A DNA stretch of 55,426 nt from Allopseudospirillum japonicum (GCF_900108915.1 NZ_FNYH01000013.1:1-55426); one strand, 5' to 3'; positions 1-8,413 are shown, numbered from the stretch's first letter. The notes: generated by a model from the sequence alone, not told the origin. Numbers and translations: made by a program.

Positions 1-109
1 GACTAGCGGTGTCCAACGAAGCGTCAAAAAAGAAAAGTTAGCGGCTTAGGCCGTTATCTTGGAAGCTCGCTGCTTTAGCTGCGAGTAGTTCACATGGTTA
101 TCAAAAGAT

Positions 110-850
110 ATGAACGAACACGATCAATACATGGCCGACTTTATGACGGTATTCCAAGGCTTAGAACGCTGGGGGCCAGGCTGTGATACTGACACGTTAA
201 AAGCCTTGTCAATGCTGCCAACAATACCCACCAAGATTCTTGATGTTGGCTGCAGCAAAGGCTTTTCAACCCGTTTATTGGCACAACACACCCAAGCACA
301 AATCGTGGCATTAGATAACGAGCAAAGTGCGCTGGATGAACTCGGTGCATGCCTCACTGAGCTGGGGTTAGATGCCCACGTAACCTTAAGCTGCGCCAGC
401 ATGACGGACCTGCCCTTTGCACCTGAACGCTTTGATTGCATCTGGTCAGAAGCGGCAGTTTACATCATGGGTGTTGAGCAAGCATTAACCCAGTGGCGTA
501 AATTGCTGACTGATAGCGGCTTCATGGTCATCAGTGACCTAATATGGTTAACCGATAACCTAAGCCAAGAGGCAGTCGCATTCTGGGAAGGTGAATACCC
601 AGATATGCAAACCATCGAAAAGCGCTTAGGCCAAATGCGCCAAGCAGACTTTGATGTGATTGATCATTTCACCTTAAGTGAACAAGCATGGCACTATTAC
701 TATCAACCACTCAAAGCGCGAGTGGCAGAAGTAAAAGCAAGCATGCCAAATTCAAACGCCATTGCAGATATTGAGCGAGAAATTGCGATTTATGAAGGCT
801 ACCTAGGCGAGTTTGGATACCACATGTTTGTGCTGCGCAAAGGAGCTTAA
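110..850 (+). CDS. Class I SAM-dependent methyltransferase, 5'-truncated copy 1
   Basis: A 246-residue Rossmann-type methyltransferase. It is nearly the same protein as the one at 8752-9459, with residues from M12 on aligning end to end. Motif I reads DVGCSKG, where the other copy has the canonical DIGCGKG, so one SAM-binding glycine is replaced by serine. The acidic motif II residue (ALDNEQ) is kept. The codons just before the ATG read W-L-S-K-D in frame, and an in-frame TAG lies at 86-88. From memory, WLSKDMNEHD is the linker of MerR-methyltransferase fusion proteins, so this looks like a fusion gene that has lost its MerR half. No Shine-Dalgarno sequence precedes the ATG. It may be unexpressed or inactive. 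The substrate is unknown. Confidence 0.75.
   Translation: MNEHDQYMADFMTVFQGLERWGPGCDTDTLKALSMLPTIPTKILDVGCSKGFSTRLLAQHTQAQIVALDNEQSALDELGACLTELGLDAHVTLSCASMTDLPFAPERFDCIWSEAAVYIMGVEQALTQWRKLLTDSGFMVISDLIWLTDNLSQEAVAFWEGEYPDMQTIEKRLGQMRQADFDVIDHFTLSEQAWHYYYQPLKARVAEVKASMPNSNAIADIEREIAIYEGYLGEFGYHMFVLRKGA
143..850 (+). repeat. Direct repeat, left copy (methyltransferase)
   Basis: This 708-nt stretch recurs in the same orientation at 8752-9459. By eye the copies are about 93-95% identical, and roughly the first 95 nt are identical. Similarity ends within the last few codons. Homologous recombination between the copies would remove the 8.6 kb between them. Confidence 0.85.
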
Positions 851-908
851 AACAAGGGCTTAAAATCGCCCTGCCTCCACACCGTTTAACTGAGCTTTAG
901 GATGAGTC

Positions 909-2261
909 TTAGCGATAATAAAGCGCTGCATTTTCCTGTTTGCGCTGATCCAATGTCTTAGCAATCGCAGACACTGTTGTTTTACTGATCCCTTGTTGCT
1001 TGGCAAGATAAGTAAATTGGCTGATGGCTTCTGCGACTTCTTCAATGACTTGCCTTGCCTCATGCCAACTCCCATAGCCAGCACTGGTCGCGAGTTTTTG
1101 CATCACCTTAGTCGGAGGCGCTTTGCCATAACCTCCGAACGCAGTGGCGTGTTCGTTGAATGGATGTGGGCTGTAGGTAACATCGTAAAAAGGTGCAGGG
1201 TTCCATTGACCGTCATCCGCTTGCAAAAACGCCCAGTTTTTACTGTGATCGTCTTGGTTAGACGACAACAGGTTAAAAATGGCGCGACGAAATTGCAGCT
1301 GCCCGGCGGCTGGTGATTTACACAACTGACGACTGGCTTTGATCAAGTCAATATAATCTAAACTTGGCGTTCGAAAGTCTGCATCCAGAAGCCCGCAAGC
1401 GCTGTGCATATGCAATCGGCCTGAACTCAGTTGATTGCCTGAGTCGGCCTGTTCAGTGACATAATCAAAACGCTTAAGCGCTAACCAGGCAGATGCACCG
1501 CTTAAAGATGGTGCTTCAATGAGTTGCCAGACTGGTGGTTGGCACTTGGCAAGCTCGGCCATTTGCAAATAAACCGCCTCACACAAACCTTCTTCATGGC
1601 CGAGCGCGAGATTTTTAGAAGTAAATTTAATCAGCCACGCTTCATCGCCAGGCTTTGCAAAGGTTCGGCATTGCTTAGTTTCTCCAGCAGGCATATAAAT
1701 CTGCGCTTTTGGCCTTGCCCCGCCCGAACTACCACCCGCGACCAATGCAGCCAACACCTGTTGCGTATGACCATCTAACTCATCGTGGTTGTCGTCCATA
1801 TAATCTGACATTGAAGCATCAAACAGCGTTTGCGCTTCTAAGCCTAACGTCGCTAAATCAATATCCGCATGCGTGGTGCCTGAAAACTCAGACACCGGAG
1901 AAAAAGACAATGCTCCCATGCCTTTATCACCGACAAAGGCCAACCGGTCCATCGCCGTTAATTGATTAGGCAAAATGCCCTGTTGCCGGAAAATACGATC
2001 TTGTAACAACATGCCCCAGCCGTCGGGCAAACAATCGCCAAATACGCCATGTACACCTTGGTGAGGCGCTTTAGGTGCGGCTTGAACTTGCGCATTCGCT
2101 TGCAAGGTAAACGGTGATAAATTGCCAAACTGCTGCAAATAGCTGTCTGCATACTGGAAAAAAACGCCTTGCCGATTCTGCGCCAAGACTCCAACAGAGA
2201 TCTGTTCACCTGAGCTCAACGTGCGAGTTACAGCGAGTTTTTGAATGGGTTTAAAACTCAT
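909..2261 (-). CDS. hipA: HipA-family serine/threonine kinase toxin
   Basis: A 450-residue HipA-like protein, close to the usual ~440. The N-terminal couple domain (residues 1-110) is followed by a kinase core with GDKGMGALSF, a glycine-rich loop GGSSGGARPKA near residue 185, the catalytic segment NQDDHSKNW and a DFG-equivalent YDVTYSP. In the best-studied family members the kinase phosphorylates glutamyl-tRNA synthetase and induces dormancy; the target here is not known. The start overlaps the end of the upstream antitoxin gene by 11 nt, the usual toxin-antitoxin arrangement. The kinase residues look intact, so the module is probably functional. Confidence 0.9.
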   Translation of the reverse strand: MSFKPIQKLAVTRTLSSGEQISVGVLAQNRQGVFFQYADSYLQQFGNLSPFTLQANAQVQAAPKAPHQGVHGVFGDCLPDGWGMLLQDRIFRQQGILPNQLTAMDRLAFVGDKGMGALSFSPVSEFSGTTHADIDLATLGLEAQTLFDASMSDYMDDNHDELDGHTQQVLAALVAGGSSGGARPKAQIYMPAGETKQCRTFAKPGDEAWLIKFTSKNLALGHEEGLCEAVYLQMAELAKCQPPVWQLIEAPSLSGASAWLALKRFDYVTEQADSGNQLSSGRLHMHSACGLLDADFRTPSLDYIDLIKASRQLCKSPAAGQLQFRRAIFNLLSSNQDDHSKNWAFLQADDGQWNPAPFYDVTYSPHPFNEHATAFGGYGKAPPTKVMQKLATSAGYGSWHEARQVIEEVAEAISQFTYLAKQQGISKTTVSAIAKTLDQRKQENAALYYR

Positions 2262-2541
2262 CTTTTAGCACCTCATCAATACTCGTGGGTATAGCAGCGC
2301 GTTCTTTGCTAGGTTGCGTGAGCTGATAAAGCCTATCTAGCGAATCAAGGGTCTGCCATAGCAACAGCAATTGGCGAAATGAAATTTGCCCAGTCAGCTC
2401 AAATTTCTTAATGGTGGCCGCAGGTACGCAGCTTCGCTCAGCAAGCGCCGCTCGTGACAGCTTTGCCTGCTTGCGTAACTCACGTAAATAAGCCGCATAA
2501 GCTTGGCTTACATCGGTATCATCAAGTAAGGTAAAATTCAT
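2251..2541 (-). CDS. hipB: HipB-like XRE-family antitoxin/repressor
   Basis: A 96-residue helix-turn-helix protein. The HTH core runs from about residue 17 to 60 (ELRKQAKLSRAALAERS, then the recognition helix around VPAATIKKFE). In the family it binds HipA and represses the operon. I chose the ATG at 2541 (MNFTLLDD) because an upstream in-frame ATG would begin inside the operator region. Two palindromes of the HipB type lie 14-74 nt upstream. Overlap of its stop with the hipA start suggests translational coupling. Confidence 0.85.
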   Translation of the reverse strand: MNFTLLDDTDVSQAYAAYLRELRKQAKLSRAALAERSCVPAATIKKFELTGQISFRQLLLLWQTLDSLDRLYQLTQPSKERAAIPTSIDEVLKDEF

Positions 2542-2554
2542 CTGTAAAGACCAA

Positions 2555-2615
2555 ATGGATACAGTGATATCCATTATAGACAAATAAAACAAAAAATGGA
2601 TATTATGGTATCCAT
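2555..2615 (-). promoter_or_regulatory. hipBA promoter with two operator palindromes
   Basis: Two perfect inverted repeats ATGGATA-N6-TATCCAT lie at 2555-2574 and 2596-2615. Their centres are 41 bp apart, about four helical turns. They resemble the known TATCC/GGATA half-sites of E. coli HipB operators. A minus-strand TATAAT (complement of 2573-2578) overlaps the inner edge of the first site, and the matching -35 position falls in the second, so repressor binding would cover both promoter boxes. Confidence 0.8.
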
Positions 2616-2852
2616 TACTAGGTGGGGTGCTGGAAAAATTACTCGATAGAGCCTTTCTAAACTGCTATTTTTTAAGTACCAACAGCAGCATAAAAACGGC
2701 ACTGTTTTTCCGTAGTCATAGCTAAGAAGCACCACTAAGATTTTAGTAAAAGCCAGAGGCAAGTGGTGGGCAGTTTGGTGGGCAAACAGGCATTTTTGAG
2801 TGGTTTCTTTTCGATAAGTTGTTGAGTTTGTTAGGGGCTAGGCCGCTACTCA
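2616..2852. other. Gene-free spacer with tandem GGTGGGCA repeats
   Basis: No gene is supported here. Two direct copies of GGTGGGCA start at 2765 and 2777, 12 bp apart, just upstream of the integrase remnant. They could be recombinase arm sites or the end of an element, but nothing confirms this. Confidence 0.35.
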
Positions 2853-3356
2853 ATGAGCAAGTGCAGAATATTGAATAGATTTTTATCTGTTCAAGTGTGT
2901 GAATCCATGTGGCGTGAAATGGATTTAACCACAGGAGTATGGGACCTGCCCAAAGAGCACAGCAAAACTGGCGTGCCAATTAGCATTCCCTTACCGCGCC
3001 AAGCTATTACCTGGTTTAACGAGCTGCAAATCCGTGCTTGTGGCTCGCCTTATGTTTTCCCAGCTAGACAAGCAAGCCATCGCCCGCATATGGGGCCAAA
3101 TACGCTGAACCGTGCCATTTCTAAACTCTTTGGTCGCGAGCCTGGACGCAAAAAGTAGCCTCCCAATAAAATGGGCAAACTTGAACACTTCACCGTACAC
3201 GATTTACACCGCACCTTTCGCAGCCTTGCACCCTCTTTAGGCATTGCCGGCAACGTGGCCGAACGCTGTATTAACCACAAAATCGTAGGGAAGGATTTTG
3301 GACGTCCGCGGGACGGGCTGAAAGCCAAGTCTTACTCGAACAACCATATGGCATAG
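2853..3356 (+). pseudogene. Tyrosine recombinase (phage integrase), C-terminal remnant
   Basis: One reading frame encodes the catalytic half of a P4-type integrase: WREMDLTTGVWDLPKEHSKT, then YVFPAR, then the box II region TVHDLHRTFRS. The frame is cut by a single amber codon at 3156-3158 between GREPGRKK and PPNKMGKLEH; both halves are in the same phase. Box II normally reads HDLRRT, and here the catalytic arginine is histidine (HDLH). Around box I the sequence is SVQVCE, where the family has GLRVSE, so the first catalytic arginine also appears lost. The N-terminal half is missing, and after NHKI the sequence leaves the family before the catalytic tyrosine. The gene is dead. Confidence 0.8.
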
Positions 3357-3382
3357 GCTACGCACTTACTCGGTATTGCCTG

Positions 3383-3589
3383 ATGGGACTCGTGGTACTC
3401 GCTCCTTGGCTGACGTTAAAACTCACGTTCTACGTGATTGTCGGCCTAGGACGCAAACTGGGGCTCATCCCGCCTGCACACCCAACGCACAGCCTAGGTT
3501 ATGAAGAATCGCTCTATTGGTTCAGAGTATTGGCGTTCTTCGATGGCAAGCGCAGCCGCATGCCGAAAAAGCCAATCAGGAGAAATTAG
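3383..3589 (+). CDS. Small hypothetical protein (doubtful)
   Basis: An open frame of 68 codons with a hydrophobic start (residues 1-24) and a basic tail ending KKPIRRN. I do not recognise it. No clear Shine-Dalgarno sequence precedes the ATG. It lies in debris between the integrase remnant and the PIN gene, so it may be part of a decayed element rather than a gene. Confidence 0.25.
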   Translation: MGLVVLAPWLTLKLTFYVIVGLGRKLGLIPPAHPTHSLGYEESLYWFRVLAFFDGKRSRMPKKPIRRN

Positions 3590-3638
3590 CGAGCCCCCAT
3601 TTGCTCACTTACTGTGGGCAGTTGGGGCTATGCAAAGT

Positions 3639-4118
3639 TTATAATTGGGTTAAACGCTGTTTTGCAAGCGCCCAAGGTAAGCGACGACCAGCTTTTGCCA
3701 TTTTATCGTAGGCAGCTAGGGCTTCTTCAACTGACAATACACCATGGGTGACGAGCTGCTCGACAACCCATAGCGTACCTTGAACCAATATCGCTTCTTT
3801 TTCAGCGGCCTTTCTAAGCGCCATATCCCCAGTTAGCAATGGACACTGTTCTTGTTTCGCCAGCGCAAGCGCAAAGCAATCGTTCATGCTAGGGCCACTA
3901 TACTTTTGCCTCAGTTCAAATGAGTACATCATAGACTCAGAACTTAGCTCACCCAACAACAAGCCTAACTCGATTAAATAGCCATGTTGATCACTTAGCT
4001 CCTCGTGGAATAACACATCTGGCACTTTGAACTGGTAAGGCAAATTGAAAAAGACTTCTAATAATTGGCCTTCTTTGAGATCAATGAGAATATTGGCATC
4101 ACTGATCAACAAATACAT
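3639..4118 (-). CDS. PIN-domain protein, probable ribonuclease toxin
   Basis: A 159-residue PIN-like protein. Acidic residues characteristic of the fold are present: the D in LLISDANILIDL near residue 7, the N-D pair in SMNDCFALALAKQ, and the D of LLTGDMALRKAA. PIN proteins are Mg-dependent nucleases and often act as toxins. The ATG directly follows the TAA of the upstream HTH-ImmA/IrrE gene with no gap, so the two are co-transcribed and probably coupled. Pairing of a PIN protein with an HTH-metalloprotease has been noted in surveys of predicted toxin-antitoxin loci. The role is inferred from fold and context. Confidence 0.75.
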   Translation of the reverse strand: MYLLISDANILIDLKEGQLLEVFFNLPYQFKVPDVLFHEELSDQHGYLIELGLLLGELSSESMMYSFELRQKYSGPSMNDCFALALAKQEQCPLLTGDMALRKAAEKEAILVQGTLWVVEQLVTHGVLSVEEALAAYDKMAKAGRRLPWALAKQRLTQL

Positions 4119-5171
4119 TTAAACAGCCTCAGCCAACATTTGACGCTGCTTATGCAATGCCATTACTGATATCTGTAACAGCTCTGCGGCTTTCGATTCA
4201 CTAACAATTCCCTCAGCCAATGCACGATAAACCAACTGCTCAAACAATAATGTCTGTTCTTGTGGATAAGGATTCCCTGGCTCTTGCTTGCGCCAACCGT
4301 TTTTTGAGAACTGTATAAATATTTGGCGTTTTTTCTCTTCGGTGATTACACCAAGGTCGGCACTGCGATACAAACAAGCCGCCATGCTTAGGCCATATTC
4401 GTGTTTCAGGAAAAACAGCTCTTTGGGATCTATGTTTGAACGTCGCTCTCCTAGATGCTGAAAAAGGCCTACTTCAGGCAGTAAAAACGCAGAAGCAAAG
4501 CGGTTGCAGGCCATCTCTTCGTCAATGGATTCATCTAGTAAGCCATGTAAAACAAGGTGGCCAAGTTCATGCGCCAATGTAAACCGCTGACGGCAACCAG
4601 GCCAATGAGAAGACACTACAACAATTGGCTGTCCTGATATTTTGGCTTGTAACCCATCAAATTTATCGGCTTGGGGTACGTTACTGACAATCACCAGAAT
4701 ACCTTTAGACTCGAGCAAGTCGATTAAGTCTGGCAATGGATTCATACCCAACTGCCAATCAGTACGGACTTTAGCGGCAACCTGTTCTACTGCGTCTAAA
4801 GTGCTTACAACAGGAACGTCAGGGTGGTAGTTAAAACTCGCTATCGGGAAGTTTGGCCATACATTTTTAAGTGCTAACCAGCGCTCAGCTTGGTCAACCA
4901 CATCAGACTCAATCTTCTTTAGCAACTTAGCTGAAGCTGAGGCTTTTTTACGATACTCCACCTCCCCCAAAGTCACCTGCGCTGGGCGAAAGAAGTATTC
5001 AGTACGAACCGACAAAGCCTTCGCCAATTTAAGTAAAACCCCCGACGAAGGCATACTCTGGTCGTGCTCGTATTTTTTAACCATGTTGGCACTAATACCA
5101 ACTTGCTCACCCAAGGCCTGCATCGACAGGCCAGCGGCTGCACGGGCTCGTTTTATGCGCTCTCCAATCAT
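4119..5171 (-). CDS. HTH-XRE / ImmA-IrrE metallopeptidase fusion
   Basis: A 350-residue protein. Residues 1-65 are an XRE helix-turn-helix (RIKRARAAAGLSMQALGEQV, then ISANMVKKYE). The middle holds an ImmA/IrrE (COG2856) metallopeptidase with the zinc motif LAHELGHLVLHG and a downstream acidic residue in DEEMACNRFASAFLLP. The C-terminal ~80 residues form a further helical region. In the family, such fused proteins bind their own promoter and the peptidase can cleave a repressor; here they probably control the adjacent PIN gene. Start ATG at 5171. Intact motifs suggest an active system. Confidence 0.85.
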   Translation of the reverse strand: MIGERIKRARAAAGLSMQALGEQVGISANMVKKYEHDQSMPSSGVLLKLAKALSVRTEYFFRPAQVTLGEVEYRKKASASAKLLKKIESDVVDQAERWLALKNVWPNFPIASFNYHPDVPVVSTLDAVEQVAAKVRTDWQLGMNPLPDLIDLLESKGILVIVSNVPQADKFDGLQAKISGQPIVVVSSHWPGCRQRFTLAHELGHLVLHGLLDESIDEEMACNRFASAFLLPEVGLFQHLGERRSNIDPKELFFLKHEYGLSMAACLYRSADLGVITEEKKRQIFIQFSKNGWRKQEPGNPYPQEQTLLFEQLVYRALAEGIVSESKAAELLQISVMALHKQRQMLAEAV

Positions 5172-5725
5172 ACAGACCTCTGGTTTATAAAAACTAAAAT
5201 AATTTTAAAAATATAAACCAAGTTGGCGTTTTTGTCGATTGGTTTTGCAGGGCAATCATTCGCGTGTCCGCAAACACACTTCCCCATACTTTTATACCCA
5301 TACGCCAAAAGTACAAACCATTTGTTTTTTCCAGCCTAGAATGCAAACTATCGTTTGGCGTCTCGATTTTTTGCACTTGGCTAACACAGCCAAGCAGAGC
5401 TGTATTGGACGATATATTTCAAACAGTTAGCTGCACACAGACCATAATAAAAAAACCGATTTGACTGGTTAGTTTGATGGCCATTTCTTTCATCTAAAAC
5501 ATGAAAACGCACTACCTTGCACCCCACACAGCAAAACCGCGCCTTTTGCCTGCCCAGTTCGCCGGAACAAATAGGCAAATCATGTACGGGGTTATTACTG
5601 AGAGGTTTGAGAAAAGAAAGCAAAAAACGAAACGGCAAGGTGATCAGCCACCAGATCAACCTAGCGCTGCTGCACCACCTTTGTAAGCCGGAGAATGATG
5701 TGTGGATTACTCAAGTGCTTATGGC
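5172..5725. other. Operator-rich spacer upstream of the HTH-ImmA/PIN operon
   Basis: No convincing gene is visible. At 5181-5189 and 5212-5220 there is a 9-bp inverted repeat, TGGTTTATA and TATAAACCA, just upstream of the HTH-ImmA gene; it is a likely autoregulatory operator overlapping an AT-rich promoter. The heptamer TTGGCGT recurs near 5224 (+), 5312 (-) and 5354 (+), each followed or preceded by a TCGATT or AAACCA-like element, forming an imperfect repeat pair. Short open frames at 5500-5730 lack ribosome sites and family resemblance. Confidence 0.5.
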
Positions 5726-5956
5726 TTAACATTGAAAATAATCGTTAATCTTGTCACGGAATAAAGAACCAAACTTTTTATGGTCACCACTCTCAAAACG
5801 AACTCGTCCAGCCACGATACAAGGTGATATTTGAAGCTCTTTTGCTAGCTCCCTTACTTCTACAGCGCTCGATAAACTACTTCTGCACCAAATACTCTGT
5901 GGTATCAACGCCTCTCTAGCCATATCATCGGCTTGTTTCTCAATCTTATCAACGCC
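5726..5956 (-). pseudogene. ImmA/IrrE-family protein, C-terminal fragment
   Basis: In-frame codons from a TAG at 5957-5959 down to 5726 encode KIEKQADDMAREALIP, then QSIWCRSS, then ELAKELQISPCIVAGRVRFE. This matches, from memory, the C-terminal part of HTH/ImmA-IrrE proteins, where the substrate-groove helices (EADxFAREALIP) are followed by IVAGR. The HTH domain and the HExxH motif are missing. It directly follows the hsdR fragment on the same strand. A start at 5923 is possible but would give only 65 residues. I regard it as debris. Confidence 0.6.
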
Positions 5957-5973
5957 CTAAGCATCTAAATCAT

Positions 5974-6276
5974 CTAAGTACCAGCTTTCAGCTTGGTATT
6001 TGAACGCTCAGATAGGCGCTCAAAAAAGGCTTTGCCTAAGTCTTCGTTATCAAGCAGTAGTTTGACATCTTCCAGCACACGACCGGCTTCGGCCTCTTCA
6101 ATACCCGGGTTAATTTTGCCAATAGCGGTTTTAAATAGCTCAGGAAAGATATTGGTATCGAGATCCCAACTTTGCCCTTTAAGTGATAGGTACTGATAAC
6201 CTAAACGCATTAGATGCAGTATGGCAGGGATTTTTACACGAGAATCTTCATTGAATTTATGGGTATTGGGAGCCAT
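5974..6276 (-). pseudogene. hsdR: Type I restriction enzyme R subunit, N-terminal fragment
   Basis: The first 100 codons of an HsdR protein. The stretch FNEDSRVKIPAILHLMRLGY is typical of the family N-terminus, followed by NIFPELFKTAIGKINPG and LDNEDLGKAFFERL. Full-length HsdR has about 1000 residues, including nuclease and DEAD-box helicase domains; here the frame stops after KLKAGT. A good ribosome site (AAGGAAGG) lies just before the ATG at 6276, so the natural gene start survives. No hsdM or hsdS is present. The stub meets the tail of an ImmA/IrrE gene, which suggests a deletion joined two genes of a former restriction locus. Confidence 0.75.
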
Positions 6277-6515
6277 AACCTTCCTTGTAGTCGTTTTAAT
6301 TCGAAACCTGCTCAAGCAAAGTGCTAACAGGACGGTGAAATAATTTGCATAGTTTGTCAGAGGGATGCAAGGCTTTAACGCAAGGTGCCCACAATAGCGG
6401 ATACCTACTGAAAACAAGGTGAATCAATCAGCTAGCGTCAAGCAAACGCGGACTTCACCGAATTAAACAAATCCACAAATACCCTTAAATAAAAATAACC
6501 CTGCATTGTGTCCCG

Positions 6516-6545
6516 TTGTTTGTAAGCCGCCGCACTCCCTATAAT
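6516..6545 (+). promoter_or_regulatory. Candidate selO promoter
   Basis: TTGTTT at 6516-6521 and a perfect TATAAT at 6540-6545 are separated by 18 bp. The -10 box overlaps the first ATG of the selO frame (6544-6546), so a transcript from here could not include that ATG. The rest of 6277-6515 holds only the hsdR leader and no recognisable gene. Confidence 0.5.
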
Positions 6546-8334
6546 GTTTGATCAAACACACCAAACCACACGGGCGGGCGTTATCGTGCAGACCACTACT
6601 ACAACCACCTTGATCAAGACGCTGGATGAACTGGCACCTTCCCTCGATTATTCCTTGATGGATACCCTCACGCCTGATCCGGATGCTACCGCCGATGGGG
6701 TGGATCATCACCCACGTCAGGTATTTAGCGGGCATTATGTGCCGGTTGTGCCAACGCCGATCGGGCAACCTGAATATATCGCCCATAGCCAGACTTTATT
6801 CCGTGAGCTGGGCTTAAGCGACCAGCTTGCCCAAGATGCTGATTTTATCCGTTTATTTAGTGGTGATCTTTCGAACCAGCCACAGGGTTTCCGTACAACT
6901 GGTTGGGCGACCGGCTATGCGCTGTCTATTTATGGCACGCAATATACCCAGCAGTGCCCGTTTAGAACCGGTAATGCTTACGGCGATGGTCGTGCTGTGT
7001 CTGTGTTGGAAGCTGTGCTGGGCAATCAGCGTTGGGAGATGCAGCTAAAAGGCGGTGGCCGTACACCTTATTGTCGTGGTGGTGATGGTCGTGCTGTGTT
7101 GCGTTCCAGTGTGCGCGAGTTTTTAGCACAGGAGCATATGCATGCGCTTGGTGTACCCACAACACGTTCCTTAACCCTGTATGTTTCCAAAACCGATCGT
7201 GTTAGACGTCCTTGGTATGCCGAAGGTTCTCGTGCGCTGGACCCAGACCGTATGGTGACCGAACCTGTGGCTATAACGACCCGTGTAGCTTCTTCGTTTA
7301 TCCGTGTTGGTCAGCTAGAGCTGTTTGCCCGCCGCGCCCGCAAGCAACAAGCCAATGCTCTCATCGAGCTGGAACAGCTGGTGCACCATCTGATAGAACG
7401 CGAATATGCGGATGAGATCCCGAGCTCTTGTGGTTTGAGTGAGCGCCTGCTTATGCTTGCCAAAGCCTTCCGTGGGCGACTGACTAAGCTAGTCGCCAAC
7501 TGGATCAGAGTGGGTTACTGCCAAGGTAACTTTAATAGTGATAACTGCGCCGCTGGTGGCTTTACGCTGGATTACGGGCCTTTTGGTTTTATTGATGTCT
7601 TCCATCCTGATTACCAACCCTGGACCGGTGGTGGTCAGCATTTCGCCTTGATGAATCAGCCGATGGCGGCAGGTAAAAACTTTGGTAGTTTCTGTCAAGC
7701 TTTACAGCCTTTATTAGCGGATAATTCACAAGCATTACGGGCATTGCATGAAATTGAACGGGATTTTAGTCAAGTCATGCAGGCAGAAATGGAAGCCATG
7801 TGGGCAGCTAAGCTCGGCCTAACTGAGTTTGATGCTGACCTCTTCCAGCAACTGGAAAGGCTCATGATGCGCACGCCGGTAGATTACACCCGTTTTTTCC
7901 GTGAGCTATCCAAGGTACCTCCAAGTATCCAGGCGTTAAAAACAAGCTTTTATCAGAATACAGGTAACCAGCGCTTTGCTCCGCATTCTCAACAAGATGA
8001 TCTTGAGACTCAACCGCTTGATGCCTCTTGGTCGCTTTGGCTCAGTCAGTGGCGACAGGCATTAGGTACAGAGGGCGAGACAGGGCGTTCAGAAGCACAA
8101 ATACGTGCTCAAATGAAGGCGGTGAACCCCAAATACACTTTACGGGAATGGCTGCTAGCTCCGGCTTATCAAGCAGCGATGGCGGGGAATTATCACCTCA
8201 TCCATGAACTGCAAACCCTGATGACACAGCCTTATACCGAGCAGTCACAAGCGATTGCTGAGCGTTTCTACCGCCAGAAACCGATAGAGGCCTTTGGTGC
8301 TGGGGGGATTTCCCATCTGAGTTGTTCTTCTTGA
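6544..8334 (+). CDS. selO: Protein adenylyltransferase SelO
   Basis: SelO is a pseudokinase-fold enzyme that transfers AMP to hydroxyl side chains and takes part in redox stress responses. Visible motifs are [21 protein letters not shown] with the ATP lysine, [14 protein letters not shown] with the pairing glutamate, NFNSDN and [12 protein letters not shown] with the metal-binding residues, and a C-terminal LSCSS with the conserved cysteine that is selenocysteine in animals. The 596-residue frame is longer than E. coli YdiU (~480). The start is uncertain: the ATG at 6544 overlaps a -10 box, and GTG 6586 or TTG 6610 are in-frame alternatives. Similarity to known proteins begins around KTLDEL. 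Confidence 0.9.
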   Translation: MFDQTHQTTRAGVIVQTTTTTTLIKTLDELAPSLDYSLMDTLTPDPDATADGVDHHPRQVFSGHYVPVVPTPIGQPEYIAHSQTLFRELGLSDQLAQDADFIRLFSGDLSNQPQGFRTTGWATGYALSIYGTQYTQQCPFRTGNAYGDGRAVSVLEAVLGNQRWEMQLKGGGRTPYCRGGDGRAVLRSSVREFLAQEHMHALGVPTTRSLTLYVSKTDRVRRPWYAEGSRALDPDRMVTEPVAITTRVASSFIRVGQLELFARRARKQQANALIELEQLVHHLIEREYADEIPSSCGLSERLLMLAKAFRGRLTKLVANWIRVGYCQGNFNSDNCAAGGFTLDYGPFGFIDVFHPDYQPWTGGGQHFALMNQPMAAGKNFGSFCQALQPLLADNSQALRALHEIERDFSQVMQAEMEAMWAAKLGLTEFDADLFQQLERLMMRTPVDYTRFFRELSKVPPSIQALKTSFYQNTGNQRFAPHSQQDDLETQPLDASWSLWLSQWRQALGTEGETGRSEAQIRAQMKAVNPKYTLREWLLAPAYQAAMAGNYHLIHELQTLMTQPYTEQSQAIAERFYRQKPIEAFGAGGISHLSCSS

Positions 8335-8382
8335 AAGCGCACAATCTGCGCAACGAGCGCATAAGGATTGGTTGAATACCGG

Positions 8383-8413
8383 TTGACTTGTCTACAACTT
8401 GATCCTTTACCTT
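8383..8413 (+). promoter_or_regulatory. Candidate MerR-type promoter
   Basis: TTGACT at 8383-8388 and TACCTT at 8408-8413 are separated by 19 bp, the over-long spacing typical of promoters activated by MerR proteins. A short dyad TTGT-CT-ACAA lies in the spacer. It is 37 bp upstream of the merR-like ATG and may be autoregulated. Confidence 0.4.

Noticed and set aside
1-109. Possible integron attC-like site (GTCCAAC and GTTAGCG)
   Set aside because: The two core-like elements are too close together and the second does not fit GTTRRRY; no integrase of that type is present.
5501-5729. Two overlapping short frames (61 and 70 codons)
   Set aside because: No ribosome site or family resemblance; composition looks non-coding.
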